Positions 1-8,763 of a stretch of 64,000 bases of DNA are shown in pieces (positions within the stretch are counted from its first letter, which is position 1; every line of letters starts with the position of its first letter). Below the pieces are notes generated by a model. That model searched no databases and was not told the origin of the DNA. It saw nothing but the letters and a program-made list of their open reading frames with translations. Source of the DNA: Lachnospiraceae bacterium (GTDB taxonomy: Bacteria; Bacillota; Clostridia; Lachnospirales; Lachnospiraceae). The position numbers and the translations under genes were made by a program. The stretch covers positions 44,304 to 108,303 of the forward strand of contig JAFUNK010000018.1 in the NCBI GenBank assembly GCA_017482205.1. The letters run 5' to 3'.

Positions 1-614
1 GTGGTCTGGTTATTTCGCAGAGTCCGGCCGGCGGACAAAATGCTTCTATAGAGTCAGAAGTGATTTTAGAGGTTAGTCTTGGACCGGAAGAGGATAAAGT
101 ACGTGTACCCAATCTGATTGGTATACCGGAAGATGAGGCAATAGCCAAAATTATAGAAGCGGGACTGCAGGTGGGTCTGGTAGGTGAGATGAATTCCGAA
201 GAATATGAGGAAGGCGTAGTATGCTACCAGAGTTATACAGAGGGCTCTTTTGTAGCACAGAACACGGAGGTGGACTTTAAGGTAAGTCTGGGTTCTGAAA
301 CGGCAACCTACAAATATAATGCAAGTATTGAAGGCCCTACCATTGAAGAAGCCCCTGATTATGTGGCAGGTACATCCGTCAGTGTAACGGTTGTGGCAGA
401 TAACGGTAAGATTTTGATGGATACCACCACTACCACATTCCCTTTGGCAGGTAATTTTTACGGAATTGCTTCACCCAGAGGTACGATTACCTTTACCTAT
501 ACGGTAACAACAGAGAGTACGACTACCACCAATGAAGCGGGAGAAGTGATTACCATTCCGGGTGGTACGGAGACAAAGTCCTTTATTCGTACAGTTGAGT
601 TTGTAGAGGAATAG
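1..614 (+). CDS. prkC: PASTA-domain Ser/Thr protein kinase, C-terminal end (5' truncated by window)
   Basis: This is the C-terminal part of a bacterial eukaryote-like Ser/Thr kinase of the PrkC/StkP type, a membrane kinase that senses peptidoglycan fragments through extracellular PASTA repeats. The frame is open from base 3, and the first visible residues (GLVISQSPAGG) are the typical end of one PASTA repeat. A complete repeat follows, starting at VRVPNLIG and ending near base 300. About 100 Thr/Val-rich residues after it resemble no domain I know. The kinase and membrane segments lie upstream of the window. The following gene is rsgA, and a prkC-rsgA order is common in Firmicutes. The GTG at base 60 is inside the protein and is not a start. 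Confidence 0.85.
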   Translation, partial: GLVISQSPAGGQNASIESEVILEVSLGPEEDKVRVPNLIGIPEDEAIAKIIEAGLQVGLVGEMNSEEYEEGVVCYQSYTEGSFVAQNTEVDFKVSLGSETATYKYNASIEGPTIEEAPDYVAGTSVSVTVVADNGKILMDTTTTTFPLAGNFYGIASPRGTITFTYTVTTESTTTTNEAGEVITIPGGTETKSFIRTVEFVEE

Positions 615-672
615 GCGCAGAGTGTGCAGATGATGATTTTGCATATAAGTAACAGATGTTGGAAGGATAAAT

Positions 673-1551
673 ATGCAGGGAAAGATAGTAAAAGGCATAG
701 CAGGATTTTATTATGTGCATATAGAAAACGCCGGCATTTATGAGTGTAAGGCCAGAGGCGTATTCCGAAAAGACAATCGCAAACCGTTGGTGGGCGATGA
801 TGTAGAGATGGAAGTTCTGGAGGAAACGGAAAAGAAAGGCAATATTACAGAACTGCTTACAAGAAAAAGCGAATTGATACGTCCGGCAGTAGCCAATGTA
901 GATCAGGCACTGATTATTTTCTCCATTACCAAGCCGGCACCCAGTTTAAATTTACTGGACCGTTTTCTGGTAATGATGCAACGTCAGGAACTTCCCTGTG
1001 TGGTCTGCTTTAACAAGCAGGATATTGCTACCGAAGAAGAAAAGGCAGAACTGAGGGATACTTATGAAAAGTGCGGCTGCAAAGTATTGTTTGTAAGTGC
1101 ACGTAGAAAAGAGGGGCTGGAGGATTTATGGGAAGTGTTGCACGGAAAGACCACTACCGTAGCCGGACCAAGCGGCGTGGGTAAATCTTCCCTCATAAAT
1201 GAATTGCAGGGCGGTACTGTGATGGAAACAGGCAGTATCAGCGAAAAGATAGAGCGTGGTAAACATACCACCAGACATTCCGAACTTCTCTTTTTGGGAG
1301 AGGGTACGTATATTATGGATACCCCCGGGTTCAGCTCCCTGTCTTTATTTGACATGGAAAAAGAAGACCTTTCGGAGTGTTATCCTGAATTTGCAGAATA
1401 TATTGATAATTGCCGTTTCAGAGGTTGTGCCCACATCAGCGAACCGGTATGCGGCGTAAAACAGGCTTTGGAAGCCGGCAAAATCAGTAAAATAAGATAT
1501 GAAAACTATACGCTTTTGTATGAAGAGTTAAAGAGTAAAAAGAAGTGGTAA
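673..1551 (+). CDS. rsgA: Ribosome small subunit-dependent GTPase A
   Basis: RsgA (YloQ) is a circularly permuted GTPase that checks late maturation of the 30S ribosomal subunit. The permuted motif order is visible: G4 NKQD at residues 114-117, a G5-like VSAR near 141, then the P-loop GPSGVGKSS at 165-173 and G3 DTPG at 216-219. An N-terminal OB-fold spans about residues 1-65. The C-terminal zinc site has Cys247, Cys252, His254 and Cys260. The length of 292 aa is normal. An AGGA-type ribosome site stands about 6 bases before the ATG. It lies 58 bp after the PASTA kinase gene and is probably co-transcribed with it. Confidence 0.95.
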   Translation: MQGKIVKGIAGFYYVHIENAGIYECKARGVFRKDNRKPLVGDDVEMEVLEETEKKGNITELLTRKSELIRPAVANVDQALIIFSITKPAPSLNLLDRFLVMMQRQELPCVVCFNKQDIATEEEKAELRDTYEKCGCKVLFVSARRKEGLEDLWEVLHGKTTTVAGPSGVGKSSLINELQGGTVMETGSISEKIERGKHTTRHSELLFLGEGTYIMDTPGFSSLSLFDMEKEDLSECYPEFAEYIDNCRFRGCAHISEPVCGVKQALEAGKISKIRYENYTLLYEELKSKKKW

Positions 1552-1567
1552 AGGAGATATACATACT

Positions 1568-2665
1568 ATGAAATTAGGAATCGTGGGATTACCCAACGTA
1601 GGAAAAAGTACATTGTTCAATTCACTGACAAAGGCAGGAGCGGAATCTGCAAACTATCCGTTCTGTACCATTGACCCCAATGTGGGTATTGTGGCAGTGC
1701 CGGATGAGAGATTAAAGCTTTTGGGAGATATGTATCACTCAAAAAAAGTGACTCCCGCAGTGATTGAATTCGTAGATATCGCAGGTCTGGTAAAGGGTGC
1801 TTCCAAGGGTGAAGGATTGGGAAACCAGTTCTTAAGCAATATCCGTGAAGTAGATGCCATTGTACACGTAGTACGTTGCTTTGAAGACCCTAATGTTGTA
1901 CATGTAGACGGTAGTGTAAATCCTTTGCGTGACATTGAAACTATTAATTTAGAATTGATTTTTTCTGATTTGGAAATTTTGGAAAGAAGACTTTCCAAAG
2001 TGGCAAAGGCTGCCAGAATGGACAAGACCCTTGCAAAAGAATTGGATTTATTAGAGCGTATCAAAGCACACTTAGAGGCAGGCAAGATGGCTAAGAGCCT
2101 AGAAGTGGATGATGAGGACGAAATCGAACTGTTCAAGTCCTACAACCTTTTGACCTACAAGCCGGTTATCTACGCTGCAAACGTGGCAGAAGACGATTTG
2201 GCTAATGATGGTGCGGACAATGCAGGTGTAGCCACTGTCAGAGAATTTGCAAAAGGTGAAGGTAGTGAAGTATTTGTTATTTGTGCCCAGATTGAGCAGG
2301 AAATTGCAGAACTGGAAGATGATGAAAAAGCAATGTTCTTGGAAGACTTGGGGATTTCCGAATCCGGTCTGGAAAAACTGATTAAAGCAAGCTATCAGCT
2401 TCTTGGGCTTATGAGTTATCTGACTGCAGGGGAAGATGAAACCAGAGCATGGACCATCAAGATTGGAACAAAAGCACCTCAGGCGGCAGGAAAGATTCAC
2501 TCTGATTTTGAGAGAGGCTTTATCAAAGCAGAAGTTGTCAACTACAAAGACCTGTTGGAAAACGGCTCCCTTGCGGCTGCCAGAGAAAAAGGTCTGGTAG
2601 GCATGGAAGGCAAGGACTATGTAGTCAAAGACGGCGACGTTATTTTATTCCGCTTTAACGTTTAG
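1568..2665 (+). CDS. ychF: Redox-regulated ATPase/GTPase YchF
   Basis: YchF (OLA1 family) is an Obg-class P-loop NTPase that binds ribosomes and prefers ATP. Visible marks are the P-loop GLPNVGKST at residues 7-15, the G3 motif DIAGLVKGA near 70, a central helical/coiled segment (about 125-200), and a C-terminal TGS domain (about 280-363) that ends in the family's usual DGDVILFRFNV. The length of 365 aa matches the family. A strong AAAGGAGAT ribosome site precedes the ATG, which is 16 bp after rsgA, so the two genes probably share a transcript. Confidence 0.95.
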   Translation: MKLGIVGLPNVGKSTLFNSLTKAGAESANYPFCTIDPNVGIVAVPDERLKLLGDMYHSKKVTPAVIEFVDIAGLVKGASKGEGLGNQFLSNIREVDAIVHVVRCFEDPNVVHVDGSVNPLRDIETINLELIFSDLEILERRLSKVAKAARMDKTLAKELDLLERIKAHLEAGKMAKSLEVDDEDEIELFKSYNLLTYKPVIYAANVAEDDLANDGADNAGVATVREFAKGEGSEVFVICAQIEQEIAELEDDEKAMFLEDLGISESGLEKLIKASYQLLGLMSYLTAGEDETRAWTIKIGTKAPQAAGKIHSDFERGFIKAEVVNYKDLLENGSLAAAREKGLVGMEGKDYVVKDGDVILFRFNV

Positions 2666-2748
2666 ATAATGTAATGGAAAGATGCATATTGTGAAAGAAA
2701 CAATAAAGCAGTTGAAAAATATGATGAAAAAAGAAGGACGGATTACTT

Positions 2749-4386
2749 ATGGATGAAACAAAAAAGAAAGCTTCACTCCTGCTGTGGATAGGACTTGGAA
2801 TTGGAGCGGTAATTTTTGTGGCAGTTATTGTGCTGGTATTTATGCTGGTTGGTAGCAAGGAGGAAACTGCGCAGGGAAATATAGCAGACGGAGAGGATTC
2901 AGTATCAGGCAGACTGGCAGAGATTGCAGATATGGATTATGAAGATGCCAAGTGGTATGTGGGCAATAGTGACGAGGAATTTTTAGAACTGATAATGCCG
3001 GAAACTACATTGAATGCACAGGAGTTATATGACAGTATAACTTATATACCGGAAATGTTCTACGGAAGATATGTGCTGGAGTACGAAGAGGAAAATCTGG
3101 ATGCATACAGACAGGAAATGGATTATTGGGGAGAAGCAAATTTTGGATTGAAAGGATATAATGCAGAGTTTTCTTACACCAAAATTCCTTATGCAATATA
3201 TGCAGGACCTGCCAATATGTATTGGCAGGCAACCGGTTTCTGGTCGATGCAAAACAGAATGACTTTGTATGTGCAGAGTGAAGAGGGAAATCTTAAGTAT
3301 GTAGAAGGTGTTTACTCTGTATCGGGTAATACGCTTTCTTTCCGTCCTTTTGTAAATTACAGATATGAAAATGGCGGATATACATATGATGGTCTTATGG
3401 ATACCACTATTGACTATGAATTTTCTTTTAACGGACCTTATATGACGCTTTCCCTTGACGGAAAGAGTGTAACACTGTGTTCTCAAAATATGACAGAAGA
3501 CTATGAATACTGTAGTTTTGAAACATATTGTGCAACCGGAACCGAAATGCTGGATGGCATTGAGTATATCAATGTTTATCAGAACGACGGCTATGAGAGA
3601 TTTATGGTGCAGTTAGAGGGCGAAAGTAATGTTTATTATGCTACGGGCGTTTTTGGAGAAGACGGTTTGTTTACGTTCTCATGGACTGACAAAGAAGGAA
3701 ACGTGCATGCATATCAGTATCTGTATTTCAGTTGTGATAAAGACGGTATTATTCTGACAGATGGTGAAAATACGTATCTTTATACTGAAGACTGGTTTGT
3801 AAGGCAAAGCGGACGTTTTGGCAGTAATATCAGTGAAGAAGATGCCGGTAAGGTGGAAACCATGACTGATGAGGAAGTTAAAGAAATAGCAGAAAAACGT
3901 CAGGATTTATTAACAGAACTTACAGAAGCTTTTGCACAGGCAGGGATTGCTGTAGAGGTCGATGCAGAAACCGGCGAAATGGTGTTAGATTCAGCAATTT
4001 TGTTTGGCTTTGATGAAGCAGCATTGTCAGAAGAAGGTGATGAACTGCTGAAACAGTTCTGGGAAATCTTTGTTACTATCGTTTGTGATGAAAAATATGA
4101 TAACTTTATTTCTCAGATAGCAATAGAAGGTTATACGGACAGTCAGGGAACTTATGCGTACAATCTGGAGCTTTCACAGGCCAGAGCACAGTCTGTAATG
4201 GATAGGTGTGCAGAAATGCTGAATGATGGTACAGGCGGCGAAAAAGGAAGTCAGTTGCAAAATATAATGATAGCATCCGGTCATTCCTTTGAAGCTCTTA
4301 TTTATGATGAAGAAGGAAATGAAGACGCAGAAGCATCTAGACGAGTAGTATTTAAATTCATGGTGAATATTGATTACGCAGAATAA
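2749..4386 (+). CDS. Membrane-anchored protein with C-terminal OmpA/MotB-like domain
   Basis: The 545-aa protein begins with a short Lys-rich cytoplasmic stretch and one membrane segment (about residues 12-34), followed by a Tyr-, Asp- and Glu-rich extracellular region of about 360 residues that I do not recognise. The last 120 residues carry an OmpA-like fold: LFGFDEAALSEEGDELLKQF, then IEGYTDSQGTYAYNLELSQA with the following Arg, where the Asp and Arg are the usual peptidoglycan-contact residues. It probably ties the membrane to the cell wall. Such domains are typical of outer membranes, so its presence in a monoderm is notable. It has its own terminator and is followed by the dcw promoter. 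Confidence 0.75.
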   Translation: MDETKKKASLLLWIGLGIGAVIFVAVIVLVFMLVGSKEETAQGNIADGEDSVSGRLAEIADMDYEDAKWYVGNSDEEFLELIMPETTLNAQELYDSITYIPEMFYGRYVLEYEEENLDAYRQEMDYWGEANFGLKGYNAEFSYTKIPYAIYAGPANMYWQATGFWSMQNRMTLYVQSEEGNLKYVEGVYSVSGNTLSFRPFVNYRYENGGYTYDGLMDTTIDYEFSFNGPYMTLSLDGKSVTLCSQNMTEDYEYCSFETYCATGTEMLDGIEYINVYQNDGYERFMVQLEGESNVYYATGVFGEDGLFTFSWTDKEGNVHAYQYLYFSCDKDGIILTDGENTYLYTEDWFVRQSGRFGSNISEEDAGKVETMTDEEVKEIAEKRQDLLTELTEAFAQAGIAVEVDAETGEMVLDSAILFGFDEAALSEEGDELLKQFWEIFVTIVCDEKYDNFISQIAIEGYTDSQGTYAYNLELSQARAQSVMDRCAEMLNDGTGGEKGSQLQNIMIASGHSFEALIYDEEGNEDAEASRRVVFKFMVNIDYAE

Positions 4387-4436
4387 TTATAAAAATAGTC
4401 AAAGGATGTTTGTGAGAAATCCATATAATGTGGCTT

Positions 4437-4473
4437 AAAAAAAGCCGGTACAACATATTGTACCGGCTTTTTT
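4437..4473 (+). terminator. Rho-independent terminator after the OmpA-domain gene
   Basis: A 13-bp perfect stem (4441-4453 with 4458-4470) has a CATA loop and runs into a T tract, with an A run on the other side. It could stop transcription in either direction and separates the upstream genes from the dcw operon. Confidence 0.9.
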
Positions 4474-4517
4474 GGTGTGCAAAATTTCTTAAGAAATATT
4501 AAAGTTTTTTATTGATT

Positions 4518-4548
4518 TTGCTTGCTAAATGGGCTATTTTATTATAAA
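4518..4548 (+). promoter_or_regulatory. Candidate promoter of the mraZ (dcw) operon
   Basis: A TATAAA -10 element (4543-4548) follows a weak TTGCTT -35 element (4518-4523) at a 19-bp spacing. The -10 call is reasonable and the -35 call is uncertain. The predicted start site lies just before the MraZ repeat array, so bound MraZ would block early elongation. Confidence 0.4.
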
Positions 4549-4556
4549 ATCATAGT

Positions 4557-4596
4557 AAAAGTGGTGAAAAGTGGTGCTAAGTGGCACAAAGTGGTA
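4557..4596 (+). promoter_or_regulatory. MraZ operator: four AAGTGG-type direct repeats at 10-bp period
   Basis: GTGG cores start at 4561, 4571, 4581 and 4591, exactly one helical turn apart, each preceded by AA. MraZ proteins are known to bind short direct repeats in front of their own gene (AAAGTG-type in mollicutes, TGGG-type in E. coli) with about 10-bp phasing. A further TTTTCGTGG and an inverted CCACTTT follow at 4617-4635. Confidence 0.8.
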
Positions 4597-4655
4597 GATT
4601 TTTGAGAAGAAAACACTTTTCGTGGCAGACCACTTTCGAAGGCGGTGATTGATTT

Positions 4656-5090
4656 ATGTTCATGGGTGAATACAATCATACGATAGACGCAAAAAGCAGG
4701 TTGATTATTCCTTCAAAGTTTCGCGAGATTCTGGGAGATGAATTCGTAGTTACAAAAGGATTGGATGGCTGCTTATTTGTATTTGATAACACCGAATGGA
4801 CCGCTTTTGAAGAAAAGTTAAAACAATTACCTTCTTTGACAAATCCCAATGTTCGTAAATTTATCCGTTTTTTCATGGCAGGTGCTTCCACTGTGGAAGT
4901 GGACAAGCAGGGACGAATTTTAATTCCTGCCAGCTTAAAAGACCATGCGGCATTGGAAAAAGATGTAGTACTTATCGGTGTAGGAAGCCGAATGGAAATC
5001 TGGAGTAAAGAAAGATACGAAGGAACCGTTACTTACGACGATATGGAAGAAATTGCAATGCATATGTCCGAATTGGGACTGGGTATTTAA
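4656..5090 (+). CDS. mraZ: Division/cell wall cluster transcriptional repressor MraZ
   Basis: MraZ is an AbrB-fold DNA-binding protein that forms a ring and represses the dcw operon by binding phased repeats in its own leader. The 144-aa protein has two swapped-hairpin SpoVT/AbrB repeats, about residues 5-47 (MGEYNHTIDAKSRLIIPSKF) and 76-119 (VEVDKQGRILIPASLKDHA). The start at 4656 has a GGCGGTG site upstream; an in-frame ATG two codons later is an alternative. It is the first gene of the cluster, 16 bp before rsmH. The four-repeat array just upstream supports autoregulation. Confidence 0.95.
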   Translation: MFMGEYNHTIDAKSRLIIPSKFREILGDEFVVTKGLDGCLFVFDNTEWTAFEEKLKQLPSLTNPNVRKFIRFFMAGASTVEVDKQGRILIPASLKDHAALEKDVVLIGVGSRMEIWSKERYEGTVTYDDMEEIAMHMSELGLGI

Positions 5091-5105
5091 TGGAGTGTAA
5101 ACAAA

Positions 5106-6038
5106 ATGTCATTCAATCATTATTCGGTACTCCTTGAGGAGACCATTGAAAATCTGAATATCAGACCGGATGGCATCTATGTGGACGGTACATTAGGCGG
5201 TGGCGGACATGCATTAGAGGTTGTAAAGAAACTTGCCGATAAAGGCAGGTTTTATGGCATCGACCAGGATGATGCAGCGATTTCAGCGGCAGGTGAGAGA
5301 CTTGCAGCCTATCAGGACAAAATTACTCTTATCCGCAGCAATTATTGCCATATGCAGGCAGTGCTTAAAGAACGTAGCGTAGAAAAGGTAGACGGTATTG
5401 TTTTAGATTTGGGCGTATCTTCTTATCAGTTAGACACAGAAGAAAGAGGTTTTTCTTATCGTTTTGACACAGAACTGGACATGCGTATGGACAGAAGACA
5501 GAGCCTGACTGCAAAAGATATTGTAAACGGATATGCAGAAATGGAACTGTTTCGGATTATCAGAGATTACGGCGAAGACCAGTTTGCAAAGAATATAGCC
5601 AAGCATATTGTAAAGGCAAGAGAAGAAAAAGCAATAGAAACCACAGGGGAGTTGAATGAAATCATAAAGGCGGCTATTCCCGCAAAAATGAGACAGAACG
5701 GACACCCTTCCAAAAAGACCTTTCAGGCAATCAGAATTGAATGCAACAGAGAACTGGAAGTGCTTAGGGATTCATTAGATACCATGATGGAGATGTTAAA
5801 TCCGGGTGGACGGCTTTGTATCATTACCTTTCATTCATTAGAAGACAGAATAGTAAAATCCGCATTTAAAAAGCAGGAAAATCCCTGTACATGTCCACCG
5901 GAGTTTCCGGTATGTGTATGCGGCAAGCAACCGTTAGGAAAAGTAATCACCAAAAAGCCGATATTGCCTTCGGCGGAAGAACTGGAAGAAAACAGTCGTT
6001 CCAAAAGTGCAAAATTAAGGGTATTTGAAAAGAAATGA
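5106..6038 (+). CDS. rsmH: 16S rRNA (cytosine-1402-N4)-methyltransferase
   Basis: RsmH (MraW) uses S-adenosylmethionine to methylate N4 of C1402 in the 16S rRNA decoding centre. Features seen are the SAM-binding loop [14 protein letters not shown] (about residues 27-40), the conserved [12 protein letters not shown] (about 99-110), the [12 protein letters not shown] segment, and the catalytic-region motif ITFHSLEDR near 240. A Cys-rich loop ([14 protein letters not shown]) is common in clostridial members. The length of 310 aa is normal. It lies between mraZ and ftsL, as in most Firmicutes. Confidence 0.96.
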   Translation: MSFNHYSVLLEETIENLNIRPDGIYVDGTLGGGGHALEVVKKLADKGRFYGIDQDDAAISAAGERLAAYQDKITLIRSNYCHMQAVLKERSVEKVDGIVLDLGVSSYQLDTEERGFSYRFDTELDMRMDRRQSLTAKDIVNGYAEMELFRIIRDYGEDQFAKNIAKHIVKAREEKAIETTGELNEIIKAAIPAKMRQNGHPSKKTFQAIRIECNRELEVLRDSLDTMMEMLNPGGRLCIITFHSLEDRIVKSAFKKQENPCTCPPEFPVCVCGKQPLGKVITKKPILPSAEELEENSRSKSAKLRVFEKK

Positions 6039-6048
6039 GGAAGTTATT

Positions 6049-6504
6049 ATGGCAGTTCAGGGAAGAAGAACATCATACTATATAGAGGGCAACACAGCAA
6101 GGAAGCTGGACGTAAGACGTGCCATCGAAGAGCAGCCTAAGAAAAAGTTAAGCAACGAAACCAGAAAGAACAGAGATAAGGCATATCACATGAATTTGGG
6201 ATATGTAGTATTTTTAATGGCGGCATTACTGGTTGCAGGATATGTATTAATTGGTTATATTCAAATGCAGGCAGATATTACGACGCAGATGAAAGAAATT
6301 GCAAAATTGGAGAGTCAGTTGTATAATTTAGAATTGGCAAATGATGAAGAACTGACCCGCATCAATAGTAGCATCGATTTAGAAGAGATTAAGAGAATTG
6401 CAATCGGTGAGCTGGGAATGGTATATGCAACTGAAGGACAGATTGTGCATTATACCAATGAGGGAAGTGATTACGTCAGACAGTTGTGTGATATTCCCGA
6501 ATAA
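6049..6504 (+). CDS. ftsL: Cell division protein FtsL-like
   Basis: This is a small bitopic protein of the divisome that works with DivIB/FtsQ and DivIC/FtsB to activate the FtsW-FtsI synthase. From the ATG at 6049 it has about 151 residues: a basic cytoplasmic tail, one membrane helix (about residues 48-69), and an extracellular coiled coil (QMKEIAKLESQLYNLELAND). I chose 6049 over the upstream ATG at 6025 because a GAGGAAG ribosome site sits at the right distance and the alternative starts inside rsmH. FtsL proteins diverge fast, so the name rests on topology and position. Confidence 0.85.
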   Translation: MAVQGRRTSYYIEGNTARKLDVRRAIEEQPKKKLSNETRKNRDKAYHMNLGYVVFLMAALLVAGYVLIGYIQMQADITTQMKEIAKLESQLYNLELANDEELTRINSSIDLEEIKRIAIGELGMVYATEGQIVHYTNEGSDYVRQLCDIPE

Positions 6505-6519
6505 GGAAAGGTGTTAAGG

Positions 6520-8691
6520 ATGCAAAACAATAAAAAACGTCCGGCAGAGGATACAAAAGGCCAGAAAACGGCAAAAAAGTTTACCATATTCATGCAGAAG
6601 AAATTACTGGTACTTTTTGGCTTGGTTTTGCTGGCTTTTGTCGGGTTAAGCGTCAGGTTAATGTGGATAAACAATGAAAAGGGAGAAAAATACAGTAAAC
6701 AGGTACTGGAACAACAGGCATATGACAGTATTACGCTTCCCTTCCGCAGAGGGGATATTGTGGACTGTAACGGCACCAGTCTGGCAGTCAGTGAAAAGGT
6801 TTACAATCTGGTAATTGATTCTTATCAGATATTGGATAAGGAAAGTTATTTGGAGCCCACATTACAGGCCCTGGGAGATTGTTTCCCGCAGTTGGATATG
6901 GCAGCAATCAGAGAATATATTACCACACATCCCGAGAGCCGGTACTATGTACCGTTAAAAAAGCTTACCTATGCGGAAATTAGTGCTTTCGTGGAAAGAC
7001 AGAACGATACCGGTGAGGATGAAAACGGAGAATTAAAGCCGGGCAATTATATCAAAGGTATCTGGTTTGAAGAAGAGTATAGGAGAACTTATCCAAATGG
7101 CAGTCTGGCCTGTGATGTTATCGGTTTTACAACCTCTGACGGTATGGGCATGTACGGATTGGAAGAGTATTATGATGATATTTTAAGAGGGACTACCGGC
7201 AGGGAGTTTGGTTATCTGAATGATGATTCCAATCTGGAACGTACCACAAAGCCGGCTGTAGACGGATATACACTGGTAAGTACATTAGATGTAAATATTC
7301 AGAGTATTGTAGAAAGATACATAAAAGAATTCAGTGATGAATATGCGAATAACTATACGGAAGGACCGGCAGCCAATAATGTAGGTTGTATCATTATGGA
7401 AGTGGATACCGGCAATATTCTGGCTATGGCAAGCTATCCCGTATATGATTTGAATTCTCCTTATGATTTAAGTGCGTATTATACAGAAGAAGAAATAGCG
7501 GCAATGAAGGAAAATGACACCTATTATTCTACATTGAATGAATTGTGGCGTAATTTCTGCATTTCCGATACTTATGAGCCCGGCTCTACCTTTAAGCCCT
7601 TTACTGTGGCAATGGGACTGGAAACCGGCGTTTTAACCGGTAATGAGACCTATGAGTGTGACGGCGGATTGGTAGTGGTTGAAGGAGAAAGCCCCATTCG
7701 ATGCCACAACCGCTGGGGTGATGGTACGGTTTCTGTGAAACATGCCATTGCAAGTTCCTGTAATGTGGCATTGATGAAGATGTCTTTTGCTATCGGTACA
7801 GATACCTTTTTAGAATATCAGAAGAATTTTAACTTTGGTTTAAAGACCAATATTGATTTGGCAGGTGAGTCCAGAACGGCAGAATTGGTACATAATGCGG
7901 ATACCATGCGCAGAGTGGAATTGGCAACAGGTTCTTTCGGACAGGGCTTTAATGTCAGCATGATTCAGATGATTACCGGTTATTCTGCGTTGATTAATGG
8001 TGGCTATTATTATGAGCCCCATATGGTACAGCAGATTCAGACCACCAACGGTGCAGTGGTGGAAAATATTGAACCCCGTGTGTTGAAGCAGGTTATTTCG
8101 GAATCTACTTCCGCACAAATCAGGGAGTATTGTATTGCAGTGTGTGACCCCAATTACACAGGAAACACCGGTAAGACGGCAAGACCGGCAGGTTATATGA
8201 TTGGCGGTAAGACCGGTACGGCACAGACCCTTCCCAGAGGAAACGGGGAGTATGTGGTGTCCTTTATCGGTTTTGCACCGGCAGATGATCCGCAGATTGC
8301 GATTTATGTAGTAATAGACCGTCCTAACATGGAAGACCAGACAAGTGGAACTAGATGTGCTACAGGCATTGCAAGGAATGTATTGACGGAAGTGCTTCCC
8401 TATATGGGCATTTATATGACCGAAGAACTTTCAGAAGCGGAAAGGGAAGAACTGGAAGCAAAGAAGTTGGAAGAAACCATAAAATATGCACCCACCGTAA
8501 GCGGAGGGGATGCAGGAGGAGAGGATACCCCGTCGGATAATGGAAACGGTACTAATGGTAACCGGCCTGTATGGATGGATTTTGAAAAAGATCCGGTGAC
8601 TGGATATTTGATTGACCCTGAAACAGGAGCCTTTTTAGACCCTGAGACCGGGGATGCCATAGAAGGGGATTATCCTGCTATTATCGAATAG
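6520..8691 (+). CDS. ftsI: Class B penicillin-binding protein (FtsI/PBP2-type transpeptidase)
   Basis: This is a membrane-anchored peptidoglycan transpeptidase for septal wall synthesis. The start at 6520 has AGGAAAGG 8 bases upstream; the in-frame GTG at 6511 lies on that site and was not used. A membrane helix spans about residues 25-46, followed by a PBP dimer domain and a transpeptidase domain. The catalytic triad is complete: Ser356 in STFK, SCN at 413-415 and KTG from Lys564. No PASTA domain is present. The C-terminus carries an SGGDAGG linker and repeated DPxTG-type blocks (DPVTG, DPETG, DPETG). By synteny with B. subtilis it is the PbpB/FtsI equivalent. It is 15 bp after ftsL. Confidence 0.93.
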   Translation: MQNNKKRPAEDTKGQKTAKKFTIFMQKKLLVLFGLVLLAFVGLSVRLMWINNEKGEKYSKQVLEQQAYDSITLPFRRGDIVDCNGTSLAVSEKVYNLVIDSYQILDKESYLEPTLQALGDCFPQLDMAAIREYITTHPESRYYVPLKKLTYAEISAFVERQNDTGEDENGELKPGNYIKGIWFEEEYRRTYPNGSLACDVIGFTTSDGMGMYGLEEYYDDILRGTTGREFGYLNDDSNLERTTKPAVDGYTLVSTLDVNIQSIVERYIKEFSDEYANNYTEGPAANNVGCIIMEVDTGNILAMASYPVYDLNSPYDLSAYYTEEEIAAMKENDTYYSTLNELWRNFCISDTYEPGSTFKPFTVAMGLETGVLTGNETYECDGGLVVVEGESPIRCHNRWGDGTVSVKHAIASSCNVALMKMSFAIGTDTFLEYQKNFNFGLKTNIDLAGESRTAELVHNADTMRRVELATGSFGQGFNVSMIQMITGYSALINGGYYYEPHMVQQIQTTNGAVVENIEPRVLKQVISESTSAQIREYCIAVCDPNYTGNTGKTARPAGYMIGGKTGTAQTLPRGNGEYVVSFIGFAPADDPQIAIYVVIDRPNMEDQTSGTRCATGIARNVLTEVLPYMGIYMTEELSEAEREELEAKKLEETIKYAPTVSGGDAGGEDTPSDNGNGTNGNRPVWMDFEKDPVTGYLIDPETGAFLDPETGDAIEGDYPAIIE

Positions 8692-8710
8692 ATACCACAG
8701 ATAAAATCAT

Positions 8711-8760
8711 AACCTCATAAAAAAGGGAATAGAGTATATCAACACCTTTTTTATGAGGTT
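8711..8760 (+). promoter_or_regulatory. 16-bp hairpin that covers the ribosome site of the second PBP gene
   Basis: A perfect 16-bp inverted repeat (8711-8726 with 8745-8760) with an 18-base loop ends 3 bases before the ATG at 8764. The right arm contains the only Shine-Dalgarno-like sequence of the next gene (GAGGTT, 8755-8760). In RNA the stem would hide that site. The T run is inside the stem rather than after it, so this looks less like a terminator than a translational lock, although some attenuation is possible. Confidence 0.7.
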
Positions 8761-8763
8761 ATC

